Below are positions 16,292 through 24,123 of a stretch of DNA of 26,442 bases, one piece after another; positions within the stretch are counted from its first letter, which is position 1, and each line of letters opens with the position of its first letter. This DNA comes from an uncultured Dechloromonas sp. (GTDB taxonomy: Bacteria; Pseudomonadota; Gammaproteobacteria; Burkholderiales; Rhodocyclaceae). The notes under the pieces are model-generated. The model was not told the DNA's origin. It saw nothing but the letters and a program-made list of their open reading frames with translations, and did no database searches. Location of the stretch: the NCBI GenBank assembly GCA_937996725.1, contig CALKUR010000001.1, forward strand, positions 1 through 26,442. Direction: 5' to 3'. The position numbers and the translations under genes were made by a program.

Positions 16292-16486
16292 ATGAACGAC
16301 ACGATCTGGCTCGCGATTGCCCTGATGCTCGTATTTGAGGGTATGCTCCCATTCATTTCGCCGCGCATGTGGCGGGAAACTTTCGAACGCATGATCCAGT
16401 TGCGTGATGGACAGATCCGTTTTCTCGGGCTGACCGCCATGCTGGCCGGTGTGCTTATTCTTACCGTATTACGTCAAACATCATGA
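16292..16486 (+). CDS. Small DUF2065 membrane protein (YjeT family)
   Basis: This 64-residue protein has two predicted membrane segments (about 3-20 and 45-61) joined by a short charged loop with SPRMWRETFERM, the pattern of the DUF2065/YjeT family. Its function is unknown, although in many proteobacteria it lies right behind hflC. I chose ATG 16292 because GGGAG at 16280-16284 sits at the correct distance; an in-frame TTG at 16286 is less likely. The stop TGA overlaps the hisZ ATG by 4 bases, so hisZ translation is probably coupled to it. Confidence 0.88.
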   Translation: MNDTIWLAIALMLVFEGMLPFISPRMWRETFERMIQLRDGQIRFLGLTAMLAGVLILTVLRQTS

Positions 16487-17670
16487 TGAAGTGGTTGCTG
16501 CCCGAATCCGTTGCTGACGCGTTGCCTGATGAAGCCGCGCGCCTGGAAGCCTTGCGTCGTCGTCTGCTGGATCTTTATGCGACACACGGTTATGAGTTGG
16601 TGCAACCGCCCCTGATCGAATATCTGGACTCTCTGCTGACGGGTGCCGGTCGCGACCTGGATCTACGCACCTTCAAACTCGTCGATCAGGACACGGGCCG
16701 GTCGCTCGGCATTCGCGCCGACATGACTGCTCAGGTTGCCCGCATTGATGCCCATCTATTGAATCGTCCGGGCGTGGTGCGTCTGTGTTACTGCGACAGC
16801 GTACTCCACGCGCAGCCCGCCGATATGCAGGCCAGCCGTCAACCGCTACAGCTGGGTGCCGAGCTCTATGGCTATGCCGATCTGGCGGCCGATCTGGAAA
16901 TCGTTCGTTTGGCTGCGGCCACATTGCAGGCCGCCGGTGCGCCAGCGGCCCGCATCGATCTCGGTCACATGGGCATCTTCCGCACCTTGATGACACTGGC
17001 TGGCGTGTCCGCCGATGGCGAGGAGCACTTCTTCAAACTCCTGCAACGCAAAGACGTCCCGGGGCTGGAGCAGGAAACCATTCATTGGCGTCCGGAATTG
17101 CGCCAGGCGATTCTGGCGTTACCGCGTCTCTATGGTGACCGCAGCGTGCTCGACGCGGCGCGTCAGGTGCTGCCGCAGGTGCCGGCCATTCACAAAGCGC
17201 TCGATGATCTGGCGGCATTGCTGACACAAGCCGCCGATCTGCCGCTGTACCTAGACCTCTCCGATTTGCGTGGTTACCACTATCACAGCGGCATCGTCTT
17301 CGCCGCCTACTGCCCCGGCTATACATCGGCCATGGCGCTGGGTGGTCGGTACGATGGCGTGGGTGCTGCCTTTGGTCGGGCGCGTCCGGCGACGGGGTTC
17401 TCACTGGACCTGCGCGAACTCTGTCGCCTGGCAAGCGTGACGGCGGTGGCGGGAGCCATCTTTGCGCCGGCATCGCCTGATGGTGCGTTAGCCGCCGATG
17501 TGGCTGCCCGGGGCGACGCCATCGCAACGCTGCGCGCGGCGGGGGAGCGTGTCATCGACGCCCTGCCGGGTGAAAAACTCGATACGAAGGGCGGGATTGT
17601 CTATAGTGGTACGGCGTGTGATCGCCAACTGATTCAGAAAGCAGGGCAGTGGGTCGTCGTGCCTTGTTAA
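16483..17670 (+). CDS. hisZ: ATP phosphoribosyltransferase regulatory subunit HisZ
   Basis: HisZ resembles the catalytic core of HisS but does not charge tRNA. It binds the short form of HisG and is needed for activity and histidine feedback in the first step of histidine synthesis. The 395-residue product has the core blocks LGIRADMTAQVARIDAH, LDLSDLRGYHYHSGIVF and GGRYDGVGAAFG, and it lacks the anticodon-binding domain that hisS in this window has. No hisG gene is in the window, so a short-form HisG should be encoded elsewhere. The start could be ATG 16483 (overlapping the previous stop) or the next codon, ATG 16486. There is no Shine-Dalgarno, consistent with translational coupling. purA begins 35 bases after the stop. 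Confidence 0.95.
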   Translation: MMKWLLPESVADALPDEAARLEALRRRLLDLYATHGYELVQPPLIEYLDSLLTGAGRDLDLRTFKLVDQDTGRSLGIRADMTAQVARIDAHLLNRPGVVRLCYCDSVLHAQPADMQASRQPLQLGAELYGYADLAADLEIVRLAAATLQAAGAPAARIDLGHMGIFRTLMTLAGVSADGEEHFFKLLQRKDVPGLEQETIHWRPELRQAILALPRLYGDRSVLDAARQVLPQVPAIHKALDDLAALLTQAADLPLYLDLSDLRGYHYHSGIVFAAYCPGYTSAMALGGRYDGVGAAFGRARPATGFSLDLRELCRLASVTAVAGAIFAPASPDGALAADVAARGDAIATLRAAGERVIDALPGEKLDTKGGIVYSGTACDRQLIQKAGQWVVVPC

Positions 17671-17705
17671 TGGTTTTTTTGATTCATCTCTAAAGTAGAA
17701 GTCGT

Positions 17706-19013
17706 ATGGCAAAAAATATCGTAGTCGTGGGTACCCAGTGGGGTGATGAAGGCAAAGGCAAGATCGTCGATTGGCTGACGGATAGTGCCGGTGGTGTCGT
17801 GCGTTTCCAGGGTGGCCATAATGCCGGTCACACGCTGGTCATCGGCCAGAAGGAATACAAACTCAACCTCGTGCCGTCCGGCATCGTGCGTGACGGCGTG
17901 CATTGCTACATCGGCAATGGCGTTGTGCTCGACATTCACCACCTGCTGAGCGAAATCGCCACGCTGGAAGCCGATGGCCTTAAAGTGCGCGGTCGTTTGA
18001 CCATCAGCCCGGGTTGCCCGGTCATTCTGCCGTATCACGCGGCACTGGATCGTGCCCGCGAAGCCAAGCGTTGCAGCGATACCAAGATCGGAACCACCGG
18101 CAAAGGCATCGGCCCGACCTACGAAGATAAAGTCGCCCGTCGTGCCCTACGCGTTTACGACCTGTTCCATCCGGAGACCCTGTCGGCCAAACTGACCGAG
18201 CTTCTGGATTATCACAACTTTGTGTTGACCCAGTATCTGGGTGCCGAACCGCTGGATCACGCAACGATTCTGGCGCAGGCGCTGGCGGACGCCGAGCAGA
18301 TCAAGCCGCTGGTCGGCGATGTCTCTGCGGCGCTGTATGCCGCCAACAAAGCGGGTCAGAATCTGCTGTTCGAAGGCGCGCAGGGCACCTTGCTCGATAT
18401 CGATCACGGGACCTATCCGTTTGTCACCTCGTCGAACTGCGTATCGGGTCAGGCCGCTGCCGGTAGTGGCGTGGGCCCGGGGATGCTGCAGTACATCCTT
18501 GGCATCACCAAGGCGTATACCACGCGCGTGGGTGGTGGTCCGTTCCCGAGCGAACTCGATATCGAAACCGAAGGCACGCCGGGCTACCAGATGTCGACCG
18601 TCGGCCGTGAATTCGGTACCGTCACCGGCCGCAAACGTCGTTGTGGCTGGTTCGATGCGGCCGCGCTGCGTCGCTCGGCCATGATCAACGGCTTAACCGG
18701 TCTCTGCATTACGAAACTGGATGTGCTGGATGGTATTAAAGAGCTGAAGATCTGTACGGGTTACAAGCTGGACGGCAAAACGCTCGATCTGCTGCCGCTG
18801 GGCGCCGATGATGTCGCGCGCTGCGAGCCGATGTACGAAAGCATGCCAGGCTGGTCGGAAACGACCTTCGGCGCCAAGCGTTGGGAAGATCTGCCGCCGG
18901 CGGCCCAGAAATATCTGCTCCGACTAGAGCAACTTACCGGTGTACCGGTGGCGATTGTGTCCACCGGACCCGAACGGGATGAAACGATTGTTCGTGTCCA
19001 TCCGTTTGCCTGA
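17706..19013 (+). CDS. purA: Adenylosuccinate synthetase
   Basis: PurA joins IMP and aspartate with GTP to make adenylosuccinate, the first committed step to AMP. The 435-residue product has normal length. The N-terminal P-loop region GTQWGDEGKGKIVDWL contains the catalytic Asp14, and GGHNAGHT contains the catalytic His42. Also present are the IMP-binding GTTGKGIGPTYEDK and the late block TVTGRKRRCGWFD. A weak ribosome binding site (AGTAGAAG) precedes ATG 17706. The order hisZ-purA is usual in betaproteobacteria. A strong hairpin follows the stop and closes this + strand unit. Confidence 0.98.
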   Translation: MAKNIVVVGTQWGDEGKGKIVDWLTDSAGGVVRFQGGHNAGHTLVIGQKEYKLNLVPSGIVRDGVHCYIGNGVVLDIHHLLSEIATLEADGLKVRGRLTISPGCPVILPYHAALDRAREAKRCSDTKIGTTGKGIGPTYEDKVARRALRVYDLFHPETLSAKLTELLDYHNFVLTQYLGAEPLDHATILAQALADAEQIKPLVGDVSAALYAANKAGQNLLFEGAQGTLLDIDHGTYPFVTSSNCVSGQAAAGSGVGPGMLQYILGITKAYTTRVGGGPFPSELDIETEGTPGYQMSTVGREFGTVTGRKRRCGWFDAAALRRSAMINGLTGLCITKLDVLDGIKELKICTGYKLDGKTLDLLPLGADDVARCEPMYESMPGWSETTFGAKRWEDLPPAAQKYLLRLEQLTGVPVAIVSTGPERDETIVRVHPFA

Positions 19014-19022
19014 TCCAGAAAC

Positions 19023-19048
19023 ATTGAGCCCGCATCTGCGGGCTCAAT
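19023..19048 (+). terminator. Hairpin terminator after purA
   Basis: A perfect 11-bp inverted repeat (ATTGAGCCCGC and GCGGGCTCAAT) with the four-base loop ATCT starts 10 bases after the purA stop. Only two T follow directly; a T-rich stretch comes about 20 bases later (19066-19075). The stem is strong, so it probably ends the hisZ-purA transcript. Confidence 0.7.
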
Positions 19049-19109
19049 TACTTGGTCGATCCGTCTTGTTTTTTGTCGGATGGGCGTCATTTAACCGAAA
19101 TATAACAAC

Positions 19110-19139
19110 CAAAACAAAAAACCCGCACGTGGCGGGTTT
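19110..19139 (-). terminator. Intrinsic terminator of tRNA-Leu
   Basis: Read on the - strand, AAACCCGC pairs with GCGGGTTT (8 bp, at 19132-19139 and 19119-19126) around a five-base loop. The T-run continues into TTTTTGTTTT, giving a textbook rho-independent terminator 12 bases beyond the tRNA 3' CCA. Confidence 0.9.
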
Positions 19140-19151
19140 AATGTCATTCGT

Positions 19152-19236
<85 letters not shown>

Positions 19237-19252
19237 AGGTGCGAAGAACAGC

Positions 19253-19280
19253 ATTATAGAAGAAAGAACGAAAATGTCAA
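19253..19280 (-). promoter_or_regulatory. Sigma-70 promoter of tRNA-Leu
   Basis: On the - strand a perfect -35 box TTGACA (plus positions 19275-19280) and a perfect -10 box TATAAT (19253-19258) are 16 bases apart. Transcription should start near 19246, about ten bases before the mature tRNA end. The -35 box overlaps the ATG start codon of rnr on the other strand (19274-19276). Confidence 0.88.
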
Positions 19281-21967
19281 AGAATGCCAAGCGGGTCGCC
19301 AAAGTTCGACTGCAAGACCCGTATTACGAGCGGGAGCGCGGGAAATATGAGAATCCGCTGCCATCTCGCGAGTACGTGATTGAACAATTGCAAAGCGCCG
19401 GTCGGCCGATGGGCGAGAACGAACTCGCCGAAAAGCTGGCGATCGACAGCGACGAACTCGATGCCTTCGAGCGCCGTATTCGCGCGATGGAACGCGAAGG
19501 TCAACTCATGCGCAACCGTAAGGGTGCCCTGATACTGCCCACCAAGGCTGATCTAGTGGCCTGCCGAATCGAAGGCCATCCGGACGGCTTTGGCTTTGCA
19601 AGACCCGATACATCGATCGGACGTGACAAGAGCGCTGACATCTTTCTGGATAACCGCCAGATGGAAAAAGCACTGCATGGCGACCGCGTTCTCGTGCGAG
19701 TCACCGGCAAGGATCGTCGCGGTCGTCCTGAGGGCAGCATTGTTGAAGTAACTGAACGCGCCAATAGCGAAGTTGTCGGCCGTGTATTCGACGAATATGG
19801 TGTGCGCTATGTGGTCCCGGAAGATCGGCGACTGCATACCCGCATCGTTATCGCACCAGAGCCCGCAACGGCCGGCAAGCGACCACGCAAGACCAAGGCC
19901 GAAGAGGGCGCTGTGCAGGCCGGCCAGGTCGTCATCGCCGAGATTCTGGAACAACCGGGTAAACGCACCTTGCCCGTCGGCCGCATTAAGGAACTACTCG
20001 GCAACTACGCCGATCCCGGCATGGAAATCGAAATTGCCCTGCGCAAGCACGATCTGCCGTTTGAATTCCCGAAGTCGGTCATCGACGAGGCCGCCAAGCT
20101 GCCGGAAGTCGTTACGGTCGATAAAGATCTCGGTAAGCGCGAAGATCTACGCGATATTCCGCTCGTCACCATTGACGGTGAGACCGCCAAAGATTTCGAT
20201 GATGCGGTCTTCGCTGAGGCACTCCCTAAGGGCAAAGGGTGGCGGATGATTGTGGCGATTGCCGATGTCTCGCATTACGTGCGCCCCGGTTCGCCGCTGG
20301 ATATCGAGGCAGAAGCACGTGGCAACTCCGTGTATTTTCCGCGACGCGTGATCCCGATGTTGCCGGAAAAAATTTCTAATGGGTTGTGCTCGCTCAATCC
20401 GGATGTTGATCGACTGGCGATGGTGTGTGATGCGCAGATCAATGCCGATGGCGAAGTTACGCAGTACCGTTTCTATCCCGCAGTATTTCGATCGCGCGCC
20501 CGTCTCACCTATAACCAGGTCTGGGGGTGGTTGTCGGGTGAACTGGCACCAGCCACAGCGGCGCACCAGGGGGTACAGCCGCAACTGCAGACGCTCTACG
20601 CATTGTTCAAGGCGCTACACGCAGCGCGTGAGAAACGCGGTGCCATCGATTTTGACACCGTCGAAACGCAGATGCAGTTCAACGATCAGGGAAAGATCGA
20701 AGCGATCGTGCCGGTGATCCGGAATGATGCGCATCGCCTCATCGAAGAGTGCATGCTCGCTGCCAACGTCTGTGCTGCGGACTTCCTTGAGAAGCGCAAA
20801 CAGCCGGGGCTGTTCCGGATTCACGGCACGCCAAGCCCGGAGAAGCTGCAGGGCTTGCGGGACTTCATGAAAGAGTTTGGTCTGGGGCTCGAAGGCGGCG
20901 ATTCGCCCACCGGTAAAGACTACGGCAAACTGCTCGATCAGATTCGTGAACGACCGGACTTCTCGCTGCTGCAGACCATTCTGTTGCGTTCGATGCAACA
21001 GGCCATCTACAGCCCGGATAACATCGGCCACTTTGGTTTGTCCTACGAGTACTACACACACTTCACCTCGCCCATCCGCCGCTATCCCGATCTGCTCGTG
21101 CATCGCGCCATCAAGAATGCGTTGAAGTTCGAGAAGGTTAAATTGCCTGCGGACGAAGGTGCCTGGGAAGAAATCGGCCTGCATTGTTCGGCCACGGAGC
21201 GCCGTGCCGACGAAGCCACGCGCGATGTGGAATCCTGGCTCAAGTGTTATTACATGCAGGATCGTATCGGCGAAGTATTCGATGGCACCATTTCTGGTGT
21301 CACCGCCTTTGGTGCCTTTGTCACGCTGGATCAGGTCTATGTCGAGGGGTTAGTGCACATTTCCGAACTGGGTTCGGATTATTTCCATTACGATCCGATC
21401 CGCCACTGCCTGTTGGGTGAACGTACCAAGCAGCAATACCGCGTCGGTGACCGCCTGCGCGTGAAGTTGGTGCGCGCCGATCTGGAAAGCAACCGTATTG
21501 ATTTCGTACCAGCCACAGCTACCGACGAAGCGGTCCAAGCCGGTACGGGCAGTGTTGCCGCAAGTGGCACCGGTGAACGCGAAGCCCTGGCGTTGGCCCG
21601 TAGTCGCAAGACCGGACGCCCAGTAGCCGTCGAACGGCATCTGCTGGAGGTCGAACTGACTAAGGCGCAGGATGCCCCGCGCAAGAAGTCGCCAACGGCC
21701 GCCGCCCTGGGGTCGCCCAGCGGTCAATCTCGTGCGTTGGGCCGTCAGAAGAGCGGTGCGCGGCATCATCCTGCTGCTGGTAAGCCAAAGTCACCAGCCA
21801 AGTCTAAGGCGGGTGGTGCAAAGCCTTCAAGGACTAGCAAACCTGGTGCTAAAGCGGCCAAAGGGCCTAAGGCCACAGGTGCAGCAAAGGCGGTAAAATC
21901 CGGCGGCCCGGCCCAGGCGAAGGCCAAGCCGAAATCCAACCCACGTAGCCGCCGAGCCAAAGTATGA
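19274..21967 (+). CDS. rnr: Ribonuclease R
   Basis: RNase R is a processive 3'-5' exoribonuclease that can degrade structured RNA, including rRNA and mRNA. The 897-residue product has an N-terminal helical region, cold-shock/OB-type domains (about 90-265), the RNB catalytic domain (about 290-640) with metal-binding Asp301, Asp307, Asp309 and Asp310 in DGETAKDFDD, and an S1 domain (about 663-745). It ends in a basic low-complexity tail of roughly 147 residues rich in Lys, Ala, Gly, Pro and Ser. The tail is longer than that of E. coli RNase R, whose total length is 813. I chose ATG 19274 because the family sequence begins there. The frame is open upstream, but that part is antisense to the tRNA. 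The stop overlaps rlmB (ATGA). Confidence 0.96.
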   Translation: MSKNAKRVAKVRLQDPYYERERGKYENPLPSREYVIEQLQSAGRPMGENELAEKLAIDSDELDAFERRIRAMEREGQLMRNRKGALILPTKADLVACRIEGHPDGFGFARPDTSIGRDKSADIFLDNRQMEKALHGDRVLVRVTGKDRRGRPEGSIVEVTERANSEVVGRVFDEYGVRYVVPEDRRLHTRIVIAPEPATAGKRPRKTKAEEGAVQAGQVVIAEILEQPGKRTLPVGRIKELLGNYADPGMEIEIALRKHDLPFEFPKSVIDEAAKLPEVVTVDKDLGKREDLRDIPLVTIDGETAKDFDDAVFAEALPKGKGWRMIVAIADVSHYVRPGSPLDIEAEARGNSVYFPRRVIPMLPEKISNGLCSLNPDVDRLAMVCDAQINADGEVTQYRFYPAVFRSRARLTYNQVWGWLSGELAPATAAHQGVQPQLQTLYALFKALHAAREKRGAIDFDTVETQMQFNDQGKIEAIVPVIRNDAHRLIEECMLAANVCAADFLEKRKQPGLFRIHGTPSPEKLQGLRDFMKEFGLGLEGGDSPTGKDYGKLLDQIRERPDFSLLQTILLRSMQQAIYSPDNIGHFGLSYEYYTHFTSPIRRYPDLLVHRAIKNALKFEKVKLPADEGAWEEIGLHCSATERRADEATRDVESWLKCYYMQDRIGEVFDGTISGVTAFGAFVTLDQVYVEGLVHISELGSDYFHYDPIRHCLLGERTKQQYRVGDRLRVKLVRADLESNRIDFVPATATDEAVQAGTGSVAASGTGEREALALARSRKTGRPVAVERHLLEVELTKAQDAPRKKSPTAAALGSPSGQSRALGRQKSGARHHPAAGKPKSPAKSKAGGAKPSRTSKPGAKAAKGPKATGAAKAVKSGGPAQAKAKPKSNPRSRRAKV

Positions 21968-22704
21968 GCAGTAATACCCGACTGATTCACGGATTCCATC
22001 CCATCATGGCGCGTCTGCGCCATGACCCGGAGAGCGTGAAAGAAATTTACCTGGACAATAATCGCCAGGACCGCCGCGTCAAAGATCTGCTGCGCCTTGC
22101 CGAACAGGCCGCTGCACGCATCGTGCAGGTTGAGCATGCCCGCATCGAAGGCATGGCGCCTAATGCACGACATCAGGGCGTCGTGGCGCGCGTCGATAGC
22201 CGGCAAAAAGCGATTCACCTCGATGATGTACTCGATACCCTCGAAGAACCCGCATTTCTGCTCGTGTTGGATGGCATTACCGATCCGCGTAATCTGGGCG
22301 CCTGCCTGCGCGTCGCTGATGCGGCGGGTGTACATGCCGTGATTGCGCCGAAGGATCGTGCCGTTGGCTTGACGGATGTCGCGATGAAAGCCGCGTCTGG
22401 TGCTGCCGAGACCGTACCCTACATCATGGTAACGAATCTGGCGCGGACGCTGCGCGAGCTCAAAGAGCGTGACATCTGGGTCATCGGCACTGCCGGCGAA
22501 GCCAGTGAAGATCTTTACACGGCGCAATGGCCGGTTGCCACCGCCTGGGTCATGGGTGCCGAAGGCGATGGCATGCGCCGTCTGACGCGTGAAACCTGCG
22601 ATGCCCTGGTCCATATTCCCATGGGCGGTTCAGTCGATAGCTTGAATGTTTCCGTCGCAGCAGGGGTCTGCCTGTTCGAAGCGGTACGTCGGCGTCGTGC
22701 TTAA
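21964..22704 (+). CDS. rlmB: 23S rRNA Gm2251 2'-O-methyltransferase RlmB
   Basis: RlmB methylates the 2'-OH of G2251 in the 23S rRNA P loop. The 246-residue product is a SPOUT-family enzyme of normal length: an N-terminal substrate-binding domain (with GFHPIMARLRHDPESVKEIY), then the knotted methyltransferase domain. The SPOUT motifs are DGITDPRNLGACLRVADAAG (motif 1, about 99-118), VMGAEGDGMRRLT (motif 2) and IPMGGSVDSLNVSVA (motif 3), all intact. It overlaps rnr by 4 bases, the usual rnr-rlmB pair. Its stop is 6 bases from the stop of the convergent gene on the - strand, leaving no room for a separate terminator between them. Confidence 0.97.
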   Translation: MSSNTRLIHGFHPIMARLRHDPESVKEIYLDNNRQDRRVKDLLRLAEQAAARIVQVEHARIEGMAPNARHQGVVARVDSRQKAIHLDDVLDTLEEPAFLLVLDGITDPRNLGACLRVADAAGVHAVIAPKDRAVGLTDVAMKAASGAAETVPYIMVTNLARTLRELKERDIWVIGTAGEASEDLYTAQWPVATAWVMGAEGDGMRRLTRETCDALVHIPMGGSVDSLNVSVAAGVCLFEAVRRRRA

Positions 22705-22710
22705 AGGAAT

Positions 22711-24114
22711 CTAACGCGCGGCGTTGCTGCGGGCATGGTCCATATCCGCCGGATTTCTCTCATCGCTATAAGGCCGCGTTGCCTGATTGCTTGAGCCGTT
22801 ACGGCAGAGCACCTCCACATTCGCCAGCGGCCGGTCTTTGTGCAGGATTTCAACGGCGCAACGGCCATAGACCGATTCAATCGTTGCGAGGATGCCCTTG
22901 GCGTAATCGCTTTGCAGTCGGCTATCCAGAATCAGATTGGCGAGCATCACCCCATTGGGTTTCAGGACACCGCGTGTATCGCGCCAGAACTCCCGTGTCA
23001 CCAGATGGCTGGGGATGTTGTGGTGCGAGCTATAAACATCGACGACGACAGCATCGTAGCGGGCAGTTGGGTCATGCGCTGCCTTCGCCACAAAATGTCG
23101 CGCATCGTCCACGATAAAGGTGCCTCGGATCGGTTCACGCAGAAATTGCTGTTCGGCAATGCGGCGGATAGCGGGGTCGATATCGACGTACGTGTAGTGG
23201 TTCGAAAATTCCCGGTGCGACAGGGTAAAACCGCCGGCACCGAGTACCAGAATGTCCCGCCCCTGAAATTTCAGGTCCTGGTTGAGGGTGTGGCGTAGGT
23301 AGTCGATGTAGCGTGCGTAATGCGGCGGTTCGCCATCGCCAAGTAGTGACGCTGTTGAACTGTTGACCCGAAATACCCGTGCAGGTTGGCCATCGGTAGT
23401 CTTGGTGTCGAGAATCTGATAGTCGGCATAGGCGGTTTCGGTGATCTCCGTACCCGGCATCAGGAGTCGATCACGCAAGACCGGTAGGTTAGGAACGGCG
23501 ATCAGCAGCATGCTCAGCAAGGTCATCGCAACCTGTCGACCTCGTTGGTCGGGCATGGTTAAGCGAAGTATCAGAACCCCAGCTAACAACAAGAGAGCGC
23601 ACAGGAAAACGGCGGCAGAAACACCGAGCCAAATCATCACGAGCAATGAGAGTCCGAGTGAGCCTAGAAACGAACCCAGTGTCGACCAGTAGAGGGCCAT
23701 CCCGCTCGCTTCACCGGTGCGTTGTGTCTGCATCAGGTTGGTCAATGCCGGAACGGTTTGTCCCAATAACCAGGCCAGTGGGCACAGGATGCCGCCGACC
23801 AGAATCGTGTAGGCCAGCCATACCGGTTCGACATGCGCAGACAGTGCGGCGACAAACGGCGTTGAAAAGCCGATACCCAGTAACAGTGCTGAAATCAGAA
23901 AGTTACGGGCAACCGTGGGTAAGTAGCGATCGCTGATCCGGGCACCGGCCGCGTAGCCGAGTGCCAGGGCGAGCAGAAAGAAGCCGATGGTCGGCGCGGT
24001 GACGACGATGGAACTGCCGACATGGGGCACCAAGCGCCGCAGCGCGATGATCTCGGCACCGAGGGAACAGAAGCCCTCAATAAAAACAATAACCGGGATC
24101 AGTAATGCAGGCAT
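22711..24114 (-). CDS. Membrane-anchored spermidine-synthase-like protein
   Basis: The 467-residue product joins an N-terminal membrane domain of about seven segments (residues 1 to about 213) to a cytoplasmic methyltransferase-fold domain like that of polyamine aminopropyltransferases (about 225-440). The fold shows ILVLGAGGFTLSHRE (glycine loop), VDIDP (310-314), DDARHF (336-341) and VVVDVYSSHHNIPSH with Asp359. In true SpeE the glycine loop reads GGGDG; here the Asp is Gly, and the second motif DSTDP is replaced, so real spermidine synthesis is doubtful. This fused architecture is known in bacteria but poorly characterised. It begins 9 bases after cysN and so is probably the last gene of the cys operon. 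ATG 24114 gives a membrane segment at once; the only Shine-Dalgarno candidate is a GGGG. Confidence 0.82.
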   Translation of the reverse strand: MPALLIPVIVFIEGFCSLGAEIIALRRLVPHVGSSIVVTAPTIGFFLLALALGYAAGARISDRYLPTVARNFLISALLLGIGFSTPFVAALSAHVEPVWLAYTILVGGILCPLAWLLGQTVPALTNLMQTQRTGEASGMALYWSTLGSFLGSLGLSLLVMIWLGVSAAVFLCALLLLAGVLILRLTMPDQRGRQVAMTLLSMLLIAVPNLPVLRDRLLMPGTEITETAYADYQILDTKTTDGQPARVFRVNSSTASLLGDGEPPHYARYIDYLRHTLNQDLKFQGRDILVLGAGGFTLSHREFSNHYTYVDIDPAIRRIAEQQFLREPIRGTFIVDDARHFVAKAAHDPTARYDAVVVDVYSSHHNIPSHLVTREFWRDTRGVLKPNGVMLANLILDSRLQSDYAKGILATIESVYGRCAVEILHKDRPLANVEVLCRNGSSNQATRPYSDERNPADMDHARSNAAR

Positions 24115-24123
24115 GCCCCGATG

